From positions 1 through 64,000 of the forward strand of contig CANRIZ010000002.1 of assembly GCA_947630835.1 (NCBI GenBank): a stretch of 64,000 nucleotides of DNA, in the 5' to 3' direction. The DNA comes from an uncultured Clostridia bacterium. Lineage in GTDB: Bacteria; Bacillota; Clostridia; Oscillospirales; Acutalibacteraceae. The position numbers and the translations under genes were made by a program. Shown piece by piece: positions 9,311 to 16,948 of the stretch; position 1 is the first letter of the stretch, and every line of letters begins with the position of its first letter. The notes under the pieces were generated by a model. The model saw only the letters and a list, made by a program, of their open reading frames with translations. It was not told the DNA's origin and did no database searches.

Positions 9311-9346
9311 TATTGTATTGCAATTCGCCATACAATATAGTATAAT
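9311..9346 (+). promoter_or_regulatory. Promoter and likely autoregulatory operator of the toxin-antitoxin pair
   Basis: TTGCAA (9318-9323), 17-bp spacer, perfect TATAAT (9341-9346). An inverted repeat TATTGTAT (9311-9318) / ATACAATA (9330-9337) brackets the -35 box and the spacer. Antitoxins of this type usually repress their own promoter through such a palindrome; that role is inferred. Confidence 0.7.
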
Positions 9347-9372
9347 CGGAAGCAGAAAGGCAGGTGCTTATT

Positions 9373-9669
9373 ATGGCAAATAAAAGCGCAAATGTAACGG
9401 CTCGTGTTCAGCCGGAAATCAAACGGCAGGCAGAGGCGGTTTTGGACAAAATCGGCTTGCCCGTTTCGGTTCTGATTGATACCTTATACAGACAAATCAT
9501 TATGACGGGCGGCGTTCCGTATTCCCTTACCGTACCCAAACTGCCAACAAGAGACAGCTTGACCGATGAGCAGTTTAACGCCGTGATGGAAAAAGGCTAC
9601 AATCAAGCAAAATCAGGCGAGGGACTGTCCGTAGACGAAGCCTTTGCCAAAATCCGTGAGGATATTTGA
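9373..9669 (+). CDS. RelB/DinJ-family antitoxin
   Basis: 98 residues. The N-terminus (ANKSANVTARVQPEIKRQAE) fits a ribbon-helix-helix DNA-binding domain as in RelB/DinJ antitoxins; the C-terminal half would wrap the toxin. The ATG at 9373 is preferred over GTG 9364 because AAAGGCAGG lies just upstream at a suitable distance and because the family starts near this Met. The toxin gene begins 2 bp after the stop. Known role of the family: neutralise the toxin and repress the operon. It lies in the island between direct repeats, which suggests a recently gained cassette. Confidence 0.85.
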   Translation: MANKSANVTARVQPEIKRQAEAVLDKIGLPVSVLIDTLYRQIIMTGGVPYSLTVPKLPTRDSLTDEQFNAVMEKGYNQAKSGEGLSVDEAFAKIREDI

Positions 9670-9671
9670 GT

Positions 9672-10010
9672 ATGCGGTATGAGGTGAAGCTGACCGAGCA
9701 GGCAGCACATCAAATCAAGGAAACGGTGCAGTATATTTCCAAAATCCTCTTAGAGCCTGAAACCGCACGAAAATGGGCGGATACGCTGCAAAGCGAAATT
9801 GAAAAGCTGGATTTTATGCCGTCAAGATACCCCCTTACCGAGGAAGAACTGTGGCGCACGAAGAAAATCCGCAAAATGACCGTTAAAAATTTCCTCGTTT
9901 ACTATCTTGTTGACGAGGAAAATAAAACCGTGTGGGTAACGGCGGTGATTTACGGACGGAGAGATCGGATTTCAGCGTTGCGTGATATGCCGCCGGATAA
10001 CGAGGAATGA
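9672..10010 (+). CDS. RelE/ParE-superfamily toxin
   Basis: 112 residues, usual size. Features of the fold are visible: an N-terminal strand (YEVKLTEQA), a helical hairpin with a conserved-looking PSRYP turn, then a basic core (RTKKIRKMTVKNFLVYY) and a C-terminal strand with VIYGRRDR. The YGRRD ending resembles RelE-type mRNA interferases, though ParE-type gyrase toxins share the fold, so the target is uncertain. The ATG at 9672 is taken; a TTG at 9666 overlapping the antitoxin stop is also possible. It is the second gene of the toxin-antitoxin operon. Confidence 0.85.
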   Translation: MRYEVKLTEQAAHQIKETVQYISKILLEPETARKWADTLQSEIEKLDFMPSRYPLTEEELWRTKKIRKMTVKNFLVYYLVDEENKTVWVTAVIYGRRDRISALRDMPPDNEE

Positions 10011-10032
10011 TAAATCGGCGTTTGGAGGTTTT

Positions 10033-10509
10033 ATAAATAAAGATTGGTTATTTACCGGTAAAGGATATGTTTGTGGTCTTAGAGCCGCCGGAGTTCTGAT
10101 TCGGAATAATACGATTTTAGTGCAGAAGGATAAGGACGGAAATGAATATGCTTTGCCGGGTGGTCATATAAAAGTAGGCGAGACACTGGAAGATGGTTTA
10201 ATTCGTGAAACAATGGAAGAATTGGGAGTTGAAATACGATGCGTTCGTCTTTTGTGGAGCGAAGAATCTTTTTGGGAATGGAATGGCAAGCAAGCCCATA
10301 CAATTAATTTTTATTATCAGATAAATCTTTGTGATGAATCGGATATTCCCGAATACAACGAGTTTGTTTCATAAAAAGATAATTGCAATGTGGTTCTTGG
10401 CCGGCTGCCTATTGAAGAACTCCAAAAAGTAACCATATATCCTGCGTTTTTGAAAGAAGAAATCTATCGTCTAAACGAACCGACGAAACATTTTGTTTCA
10501 AGGGAATAA
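10033..10509 (+). pseudogene. Nudix hydrolase, interrupted by an in-frame stop
   Basis: The frame encodes a Nudix domain with a full Nudix box (GGHIKVGETLEDGLIRETMEE, then LGVE). An in-frame TAA at 10372-10374 interrupts it; reading on in the same frame gives 44 more residues that look like the natural C-terminus of such proteins (LPIEELQKVTIYPAFLKEE) before TAA at 10507-10509. The expected start is also odd: GGAGG (10024-10028) is followed by ATA at 10033 where ATG would be expected (then NKDWLFTGKGY). An upstream in-frame ATG (9982) lies inside the toxin gene. Family knowledge: hydrolysis of nucleoside diphosphate derivatives. Most likely a decaying passenger of the island; a truncated 5' product cannot be excluded. 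Confidence 0.8.
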
Positions 10510-10528
10510 TCATATTCCCGCTTGCCGC

Positions 10529-10621
10529 TAAGTATTTGCCGGAGGAAGAGGCTTAAAAACTGCCTCTCCCTCCGGTTTTTGTATTTTCACAAAACATAAA
10601 AAATTACATTTGCGAAATTTT
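10529..10621 (+). repeat. Right copy of the 92/93-bp direct repeat
   Basis: Same sequence as 9206-9297 apart from four substitutions and one extra A. It includes the true 3' end of the PBP gene on the minus strand and a terminator. Confidence 0.9.
10539..10580. terminator. Terminator between the island and the convergent PBP gene
   Basis: CCGGAGGAAGAGGC pairs with GCCTCTCCCTCCGG and TTTTT follows. Compared with the left copy one stem pair changed on both sides, so the pairing is kept. The T-run faces plus-strand transcription; the hairpin can also stop PBP transcripts. Confidence 0.85.
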
Positions 10622-12199
10622 TTCCGCTATGCACTTAAAGACGGGAGCACAGTCCGCGGCGCCCCCATTGCCGTCCTCCTTTATAATCGCAACGGAATAT
10701 TCGGGATTTTCATACGGAAAAAATCCGCAAAACCAGGTTCTGACTATCTCGTTTTTGTTTTCGTCAAATTCGCCCGACTGCGCCGTGGCTGTTTTGCCCG
10801 CTATTTTTAAATTATCGGGCTTCGCCGCGCGGCCGCTTCCGTTCTCCACCGTTTCAAGCAAGGTCTTTTTTATAATCTCCGCAGTGCTTTCGCTCATTAT
10901 CCTGCGGTTTGCGGGAAGCTCCGCACGCATAATTTCTATCCTGTTTTTATCCGTGACCGACTGCATAAGGCTCGGCGCTCTGTACACCCCGGAATTTGCA
11001 ATCGCCGCATAAACCGCCGCCATTTGCAGGGGCGACGCCAATAATTTGCCCTGCCCGAACGCAAGGTTTGCAAGGTCCTGGGGCGAAACCAGAGAAGCGG
11101 CGTCAGGAAGCGCTCCGCCCGGAGCGAACCAGCCGTCGCAAAGCTCTATCTGTTTGCCAAGCCCGAAGCTTTCCGCCATTTCGCAGATTTTTTCCTTTCC
11201 CGTCATCAAAGCAAGGTTTATAAAATAGGGATTACAGCTATTTGCGGTTGCGGAGTATAAATTCATCACGCCGTGCCCCGTATTTTTGTGGCAGTTAAAA
11301 ATTCGGCTGCCGACCTCAATATTTCCCTTGCAGTTAAACTGCGTATTGCTGTCAATTCCGCTCTCGAGGGCGGCGGCGGAAACCACCACCTTAAAAATCG
11401 ACCCCACGGCGTAGGGGGTTATCGCCCTGTTGATAAAGGGTGAGCTTGCGTCGTTTAACGACCTTGCCGGCTCGTTTTGCGAAAACTCCGGTATGCTTGC
11501 AATCGCCCTGATTTGCGAAGTTTTAACGTCAAGCACTACTGCGGCGCCCTTTTCTATTCCGTACTCCTTCAGCGCGTCCTCGCAAATTTTTTGTATATCC
11601 CTGTCAACAGTCAGCGCAACGCCCGCACGGGAATTGTAATTATCGCTTTGTATCTTCAGCTTTTCGCCCTCAAGAGCGTTTGCGTGAGCGTCAACGTCGC
11701 AAACTATTTTCAGGCTTCCGCTTTCTCCCGAAAGCAAATTGTCGTAATACTTTTCAACTCCGCTTACGCCCTTTTTATCGGAATCAATATATCCGACGGT
11801 GTGTACGCACAGCCCGTCGTCCGAATAGCGTTTGACTGCGGAAAAGCTTACCGCGTCCGTATTTGAAATAACGCTTGCGGATTTAAACACGGCTATCCTG
11901 CCGCCGGAAATTTCATTTAAAACGTTGCTTTTAAACTGTTCGGGTATTTTTTCCTTAACGTTTTCAAACGAACGAAGCGAGGGCTTTACGGCAACGAAGC
12001 TCTCGTTTTCGCAGTTTACAAGCGGTCTTAATTTGCAGTCGTATATCATTCCCCTGCTTTCGGAAACGCTTACGGAAACCGAATGACCTCTTACGGAAGC
12101 GGTGTTGTAGCCGCCCTCGATAATTATTATCAGCCTTGTGAAAGCTATGCCTATCAAAAGGCAAAAAACAAAAAACAGGGACGCCGTCCTTTTGTACAT
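10604..12199 (-). CDS. Class B penicillin-binding protein (peptidoglycan transpeptidase)
   Basis: 531 residues. One N-terminal membrane anchor (residues 5-25), a short dimerisation region, then the transpeptidase domain with SIFK (267-270, active Ser), SCN (321-323) and KTA in AGKTATAQSG (469-471). It crosslinks peptidoglycan on the outer face of the membrane. The domain order fits PBP2/SpoVD-like enzymes, but the C-terminal PASTA domains of SpoVD are absent and the protein is short, so no symbol is given. The RBS AGAGGTG lies inside the 3' arm of a terminator-like hairpin (12204-12235). It is the last gene of the run coming from tmk. A second copy of its last codons lies at 9280-9297. Confidence 0.88.
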   Translation of the reverse strand: MYKRTASLFFVFCLLIGIAFTRLIIIIEGGYNTASVRGHSVSVSVSESRGMIYDCKLRPLVNCENESFVAVKPSLRSFENVKEKIPEQFKSNVLNEISGGRIAVFKSASVISNTDAVSFSAVKRYSDDGLCVHTVGYIDSDKKGVSGVEKYYDNLLSGESGSLKIVCDVDAHANALEGEKLKIQSDNYNSRAGVALTVDRDIQKICEDALKEYGIEKGAAVVLDVKTSQIRAIASIPEFSQNEPARSLNDASSPFINRAITPYAVGSIFKVVVSAAALESGIDSNTQFNCKGNIEVGSRIFNCHKNTGHGVMNLYSATANSCNPYFINLALMTGKEKICEMAESFGLGKQIELCDGWFAPGGALPDAASLVSPQDLANLAFGQGKLLASPLQMAAVYAAIANSGVYRAPSLMQSVTDKNRIEIMRAELPANRRIMSESTAEIIKKTLLETVENGSGRAAKPDNLKIAGKTATAQSGEFDENKNEIVRTWFCGFFPYENPEYSVAIIKEDGNGGAADCAPVFKCIAEKISQM

Positions 12200-12200
12200 A

Positions 12201-12240
12201 AAAACACCTCTGTTTATATTATTTAACAGAGGCGTTGTTT
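12201..12240 (-). terminator. Terminator-like hairpin overlapping the PBP ribosome binding site
   Basis: On the minus strand ACGCCTCTGTT pairs with AACAGAGGTGT (11 pairs, one G-U) and TTTTT follows directly, then the PBP ATG. The 3' arm contains AGAGGTG, the only good RBS. The hairpin could both end U32 transcripts and hide the RBS. Confidence 0.75.
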
Positions 12241-12264
12241 TTATAATTATGTGATTTTCAAAGC

Positions 12265-13488
12265 TTACGCCTGTTTTCTTAACAGAGTTCCCGGCTTTAA
12301 AATTAAATTGGATTTTATCCTTGCTTTCATCGTGGCATGCGGTGCGCTTTCAACGCTATTGCCCTCTGCGTCAAGGATTTCCGTAACTGTAAATCTAACA
12401 GGCTTTACACCGAATTCCAACGCTTCAAGCTCGTCTCCGAGTGAAAATTTGTTGCGTTGCTCAACGTAAATATAGCCGTTTTCGCATTTTTCTACAACAG
12501 CCATAACGTCCCATTCCCTGCGGTAGCCGCCCTCGTATGAAATATTGGCGTCAACCCCGGGGGAGTCGTAATAAAAGCCCGTGCAGTACTCCCTGTAGCT
12601 TACCTTTTTCACCTCGTCAATTATCCATTGCTCGGGCATATAGCCGTCGTCGGGATTTTTAAGATAACCGTCGATTGCCGCCCTGTAAGCGTTGGTTATA
12701 ACAGCGGTATAATAGGCGGATTTTGCCCTGCCCTCAATCTTAAAACTGTCAATCCCCGTCTTAACGAGGTCGGGAATATGCTCAATCATACACATATCCT
12801 TGGAATTTAAAATATATGTACCGTTATTATTGTTGTCTATAGGGAAAAAATTGCCGGGTCTGTCCTTTTGCATAAGATAGTATTCCCATCTGCACGGCTG
12901 AGCGCATTCTCCCCTGTTTGCGTCCCTGCCGACGAGGTAATTTGACAAAAGGCATCTGCCCGAAAACGAAACGCACATAGCCCCGTGGACAAAACATTCG
13001 ATTTCAAGCTCTTTCGGGGTTTTTGCCCTTATCTCGGCAATTTCGCCCAGAGAAAGCTCACGGGCTGTAACTATGCGCTTTGCGCCCATATTGTAAAATT
13101 CGTTTGCGCTCAAATAATTCACTATACCCGCCTGGGTGGAAATATGGACGTCCGTGTTCGGCGCATACGTTTTGCAATATTTAAGCACCCCAACATCGGC
13201 GACTATGAAAGCGTCAACGCCCGCCGAAGCCGAATTTTCTATATATGAACGAAGATACGGAATTTCGGAATTTTTCGGCAACGTATTCACGGCAAGATAT
13301 ATCTTTACGCCCTTTGAGTGCGCCAAATCGCAAATTTCCTTTAAGCCCTCAAAATCAAAATTTTGCGGCGCAGAACGCATTGAGAACATCGTGGAGCCTA
13401 CATATATTGCATCCGCGCCCGCCGCAAGAGCGCCGTCAAACCGTTCCCTATCGCCTGCGGGAGCCAACAGCTCCGGTCTTTTAAGCAT
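12265..13488 (-). CDS. Peptidase U32-family protein, likely tRNA U34 hydroxylation enzyme (TrhP-like)
   Basis: 407 residues. The N-terminus RPELLAPAGDRERFDGALAAGADAIYVG is typical of U32 proteins. The core has CFVHGAMCVSFSGRC and CAQPCRWEY, cysteines which in the family bind an iron-sulfur cluster. A C-terminal small beta domain follows from about residue 320. Members of this group (YegQ/TrhP in E. coli, YrrN/YrrO in Bacillus) are known to act in 5-hydroxyuridine formation in tRNA, not as proteases. Only one U32 gene is present here whereas Bacillus has two adjacent. AGGTGAA precedes the start. It lies between mltG and the PBP gene, each separated by a hairpin. Confidence 0.85.
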   Translation of the reverse strand: MLKRPELLAPAGDRERFDGALAAGADAIYVGSTMFSMRSAPQNFDFEGLKEICDLAHSKGVKIYLAVNTLPKNSEIPYLRSYIENSASAGVDAFIVADVGVLKYCKTYAPNTDVHISTQAGIVNYLSANEFYNMGAKRIVTARELSLGEIAEIRAKTPKELEIECFVHGAMCVSFSGRCLLSNYLVGRDANRGECAQPCRWEYYLMQKDRPGNFFPIDNNNNGTYILNSKDMCMIEHIPDLVKTGIDSFKIEGRAKSAYYTAVITNAYRAAIDGYLKNPDDGYMPEQWIIDEVKKVSYREYCTGFYYDSPGVDANISYEGGYRREWDVMAVVEKCENGYIYVEQRNKFSLGDELEALEFGVKPVRFTVTEILDAEGNSVESAPHATMKARIKSNLILKPGTLLRKQA

Positions 13489-13508
13489 AAATTCACCTCG
13501 CCTTTAGA

Positions 13509-13534
13509 AAAAGGGCTGTATTTAACAGCCCTTT
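13509..13534 (-). terminator. Terminator overlapping the mltG stop codon
   Basis: AAAGGGCTGT and ACAGCCCTTT form a 10-bp stem with a short loop; on the minus strand it ends in TTTTTC. The 5' arm begins within the mltG stop codon. Confidence 0.75.
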
Positions 13535-15035
13535 ATTCATCGTTCTTGTTACTGCTGTTTGCACGCAAAGCCTCTATGGAATTCGCCCTGTGCTGAGCGT
13601 CCGTTTCGGCAAGATAAATCTTTTTGTTGTTGTCGTGCAGGAAGTATTTGTAATTTGTATCCTTAGGATAAAGCGCAGCGTGTATAGCCTCGTTGCCGGG
13701 ATTGCATATAGCTCCCACGGGCAGTCCCTCGCATTTATATGTGCTGTAGTTGTTCATATAATTTGTAAGAGCCGCCGAGTCGGTAACGTTTTTGGAAATA
13801 TACTCGTTTACATAGTCGCTTGTGGCGTTACTTTGGAGAGTGGGATATATTCCGGGCTTTGCAAGCCTGTTGTGGAATACCGAGGAAACAAGCGGCATCT
13901 GCGAGCTGCCGTATGCCTCCTTTTCGATAAGCGAAGCCAAAGTTACAACGTCGTCAACGCTCATATTCATTTTCTTTGCCTGCGCGGCATATTCTTCGGT
14001 CCACTTTTTCTTGAAGTTATCCAAAAACTTACGCACAACGTTCGCTGCGTTTTCGCCTACATAGAACTCGTAAGTATCGGGATAAAGATAGCCCTCAAGA
14101 AGCTGGAAGCGCTCCGATTTTCTGTCCATCTCCGATATAAAGCTGTATTCCTTGCTGAAATCAACGCCTTTTATTGTAGCGTAGAAGGATTTTGCCGAGC
14201 AAACCTCGTTCTTTTCAAGCTTGTCGGCTATCTGCATAACGGTATAGCCCTCGGGGAAAGCCAGGGTTACGGTTTCGCCCGAAATCGGTTTTTCCTTAAA
14301 CGCCGAAAGCATATTTTCAAGCCCCATACTCGGGGTAAGATAATAAATGCCGGTAAGATAGTTGTCGTCGCGGTAATTCATAAACTTTGCAAACACCTTG
14401 CAAAAGTTCTTATGCTTTATAAGGCGATTATCCCTTAAAATATCTATCGCCTTATTGGTATCCATGGAAGCGGGAAGATTTACGGTGACAATATTTTCGC
14501 TGTCGCGTCTTATAGCCAAAATATCGTTTATACAGCTTATTGTAAAAGAGGATATGGCAACGGAAACGGCCGCGCATATAAGCACTACGATAATGGCGTT
14601 CTTTCTCGCCTTTATAAACGCTTTAAAATTAAATTTCTTTTTCTTCCTTTTGGCGTTGTTCTTTTTTACAACGTTGGCGGCGCCGGGCTTGCGTTTACCC
14701 TCGGGCTGACCCGCCTGATTTATTGCGGCATATTTCCTCGTCTGCTGAGAAACTTTGTTTTGGGAATTGGTTTTTTTTGCGTAAATATCGGGGGCGGTTT
14801 TGCCTGCGGAGGGCTTCCTTGCGGCGGAATTCTGTTTTGCTCTGTCGGCGGACGCCGTTCTTCTGTAAGCCTGTGAACCGGACCTAACCTGAGGCTTAGC
14901 CTGATTAAATTCCTCGTCGAGCCCCTCGATATTAAGCTTAAAACCGCCGTCTTTCTTACCCTTTTTTTCTTCGGACGGTGAAATATTCTCTATAGAGCTT
15001 AACAAATCGTCATAAGCGCTGTCGTTCTTGTTCAT
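13533..15035 (-). CDS. mltG: Endolytic murein transglycosylase MltG
   Basis: 500 residues. A long, basic and probably disordered cytoplasmic N-terminus (1-140) precedes one membrane helix (about 146-170). The extracellular part has a LysM-like region and then the YceG/MltG catalytic domain: LEGYLYPDTYEFY, TLASLIEKEAYG with the catalytic Glu, GIYPTLQSNAT and GLPVGAICNPG near the end. It cuts nascent glycan strands near the membrane and so sets strand length. The start overlaps the fthC stop (15032-15035). The cytoplasmic extension is longer than in E. coli MltG, as is common in Firmicutes. Confidence 0.93.
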   Translation of the reverse strand: MNKNDSAYDDLLSSIENISPSEEKKGKKDGGFKLNIEGLDEEFNQAKPQVRSGSQAYRRTASADRAKQNSAARKPSAGKTAPDIYAKKTNSQNKVSQQTRKYAAINQAGQPEGKRKPGAANVVKKNNAKRKKKKFNFKAFIKARKNAIIVVLICAAVSVAISSFTISCINDILAIRRDSENIVTVNLPASMDTNKAIDILRDNRLIKHKNFCKVFAKFMNYRDDNYLTGIYYLTPSMGLENMLSAFKEKPISGETVTLAFPEGYTVMQIADKLEKNEVCSAKSFYATIKGVDFSKEYSFISEMDRKSERFQLLEGYLYPDTYEFYVGENAANVVRKFLDNFKKKWTEEYAAQAKKMNMSVDDVVTLASLIEKEAYGSSQMPLVSSVFHNRLAKPGIYPTLQSNATSDYVNEYISKNVTDSAALTNYMNNYSTYKCEGLPVGAICNPGNEAIHAALYPKDTNYKYFLHDNNKKIYLAETDAQHRANSIEALRANSSNKNDE

Positions 15036-15646
15036 CGGTTTCTGCCCCCTTTCGGCTTATTTGTAATAATTACCCTGCTTTGCGTAACTATTTTTTCCAC
15101 CCGTCTGTCGTACTTGCCGTGCGGCAGACCTTCCTTTACACATTCATTATAACACAAACCGAGCGTTTTGCCCGAAAATTTTGCCAAAAATCTGTCGTAA
15201 TATCCTTTACCGTAACCGAGCCTGTAGCCCGCAAGGTCAAACATAAGCGCGGGAACTATGCAAACGGCCTGCTTATCGGTAAAATCGTGAAGCCTTCGGC
15301 AGCTTTCCAAGGGTTCAAGCACAGAAAACATACCCTTTTCAAGGCAGGAGAAGCCGTCTATCAAATAGAAATCCATATTTCTTGTGCCTTCGATACATTT
15401 CGGCACGGCAACCCTTTTGCCGTCCTTGAGCGCGGTTTCGATAATATACCTTGTGTCAACTTCAATTTCGGTTGAAACATAGGTAAGTATCAGCTCCGAC
15501 TCCCGATACTGCCACATATTTAAGAATTTATTTGCAATTTTCCTGTCAATCCTCGCCTTTTCCTCTTTGGAAAGAGAGAGCCTGTACTGCCTTGAAAGAA
15601 GCCTCAGCTTATCCTTGACGGGTCTGATGTCGTTTACCGTATTCAT
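15032..15646 (-). CDS. fthC: 5-formyltetrahydrofolate cyclo-ligase
   Basis: 204 residues, usual length. The family signature is present as GYRLGYGKGYYDRFL near residues 137-151, with basic residues that bind ATP, and RLLSRQYRLSLSKEEK at the N-terminus. The enzyme uses ATP to convert 5-formyl-THF to 5,10-methenyl-THF in the cytoplasm. Four-base overlaps with the DJ-1 gene upstream and mltG downstream indicate one transcript. The neighbours do not share the pathway. Confidence 0.92.
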   Translation of the reverse strand: MNTVNDIRPVKDKLRLLSRQYRLSLSKEEKARIDRKIANKFLNMWQYRESELILTYVSTEIEVDTRYIIETALKDGKRVAVPKCIEGTRNMDFYLIDGFSCLEKGMFSVLEPLESCRRLHDFTDKQAVCIVPALMFDLAGYRLGYGKGYYDRFLAKFSGKTLGLCYNECVKEGLPHGKYDRRVEKIVTQSRVIITNKPKGGRNR

Positions 15647-16185
15647 ACTGCCTGTATTTTTCTTTTAAGCTCCTGCGCTTCCTCATCGCCCAAAAACGCC
15701 GAAACTATTTCAAGCCCGAACTGCGTTGCAACGCCCATACCCTTTGCGGTTATGATTTTTCCGTCCCGCACAACGCTTTTATCCGAAATTTCGGCGCCGG
15801 TAAGCTCCTTTTCGTAACCGGGGAAGCATACGGCCCTTTTGCCTTTTAAATATCCCTTATGACCGAGTATTGACGGAGCGGCGCAGATAGCGCAGATATA
15901 TTTATCGTTTTCACGGCAATAATCAATAAAAGCCTGAACGGTCTTATCCTTTTCGAGATTTTCCGTCCCCGGCATACCTCCGGGTAATATTATGCCGTCG
16001 AAAAATTCCGGTATTTCAAGCCCTGTGGTTGACAAATCGCAAACCACCGTGACCCCGTGAGTACCGGTTATAAAATTATCGCCCACGCCGACCGTTTTAA
16101 CGTTTAATGCGGTCCTTCTCAAAAGGTCAAGCGGAGCGAGCGCCTCAACCTCCTCAAAGCCCTGCGCCAAAAACATATAAAGCAT
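15643..16185 (-). CDS. DJ-1/PfpI (YajL-like) family protein
   Basis: 180 residues. The nucleophile elbow with its Cys is AICAAPSILG (about residues 99-108) and the conserved Glu region is near the N-terminus (FEEVEALAPLDLLRR). LPGGMPG lies before the elbow. This is the YajL/ThiJ branch of DJ-1 proteins, for which glyoxalase, deglycase and chaperone roles have been proposed; which applies cannot be read from the sequence. It overlaps fthC by 4 bp and follows the GNAT gene by 11 bp. Confidence 0.88.
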   Translation of the reverse strand: MLYMFLAQGFEEVEALAPLDLLRRTALNVKTVGVGDNFITGTHGVTVVCDLSTTGLEIPEFFDGIILPGGMPGTENLEKDKTVQAFIDYCRENDKYICAICAAPSILGHKGYLKGKRAVCFPGYEKELTGAEISDKSVVRDGKIITAKGMGVATQFGLEIVSAFLGDEEAQELKRKIQAV

Positions 16186-16196
16186 ATTTTCAACCT

Positions 16197-16946
16197 CTAT
16201 TCCAATGTAATTCCCAAATATATATTATTATCAAAAGCCCTGCCGTTTAAACGCCTTATCATACCCTGCGGCAAAGCTTTTGAAGCGTCGCTTTCGGGAA
16301 GGCGTACAAATACGTTTTCGCATTTCGTTTTTTTGCTTAATTCCCGAGCCAGAGATTTAACGTCGGCGGAAAAAAAGCTGTTTATTCTTACCGCGTTTTC
16401 CGTCTTGGAATAATCGGCGTAACCGTATCGGCACAAAAAAACGGAATTTTCGCAAAAGTCCGCCGCCAGCCGTACAATACGCTCGTCCCAAGCAACGTAA
16501 GGGTAGCGAAAGCCGTCTTTTATATCGGTAAAATTAATTTCGCCGCCGAGATAAAAGGCTCTTTCAAAGCCGTTTTTTTCGTAATATGTATAAAGCTCTT
16601 CGCTTGCGGGATGTAAAAAAAGCATATCGGCGTTTCTTTTTGCCGCAATATCGGCGGAAAAATCGAGAAGCCTTGACATTATGCCCCTGTTCCTGTATTC
16701 GCTGTCCGTTGCGGCGGCATAAACGCAGTAAGCGTTTGCGCCCTGCCCGTTATTTAAAACGATACCGGCGGGCAAAAGCGAAAGCATGGAAACTATTTTG
16801 CCCCCGCTTCGGCAAACAAGGATATTTTTATAATCCAAAACGCCGTCAAAAAAGCAGTCTATATCGCTCCGACTGTCGCCGAAAGCGCTTCCCCAAAGCC
16901 TGTAAAGCTGTTGTTTATCCGATTTTTCAGCCAAACAAAAATCCAT
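16197..16946 (-). CDS. GNAT-family N-acetyltransferase
   Basis: 249 residues. The acetyl-CoA-binding motif of GNAT enzymes is seen as SEYRNRGIMSRLLDF (about residues 84-98), preceded by the beta strand AYCVYAAATD. The following YTYYEKNGFERAFY is the usual end of the fold. A C-terminal stretch of about 100 residues is less typical and may form a second domain. The substrate is unknown. Only 2 bp separate it from the DUF2156 gene; together they may be two transferases of one process, since both folds are GNAT-related. ATG follows a weak RBS. Confidence 0.8.
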   Translation of the reverse strand: MDFCLAEKSDKQQLYRLWGSAFGDSRSDIDCFFDGVLDYKNILVCRSGGKIVSMLSLLPAGIVLNNGQGANAYCVYAAATDSEYRNRGIMSRLLDFSADIAAKRNADMLFLHPASEELYTYYEKNGFERAFYLGGEINFTDIKDGFRYPYVAWDERIVRLAADFCENSVFLCRYGYADYSKTENAVRINSFFSADVKSLARELSKKTKCENVFVRLPESDASKALPQGMIRRLNGRAFDNNIYLGITLE

Positions 16947-16948
16947 AA

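Noticed and set aside
9206..10621. Insertion sequence with a transposase between the direct repeats
   Set aside because: All frames inside are accounted for by antitoxin, toxin and Nudix; no transposase or integrase motif is visible.
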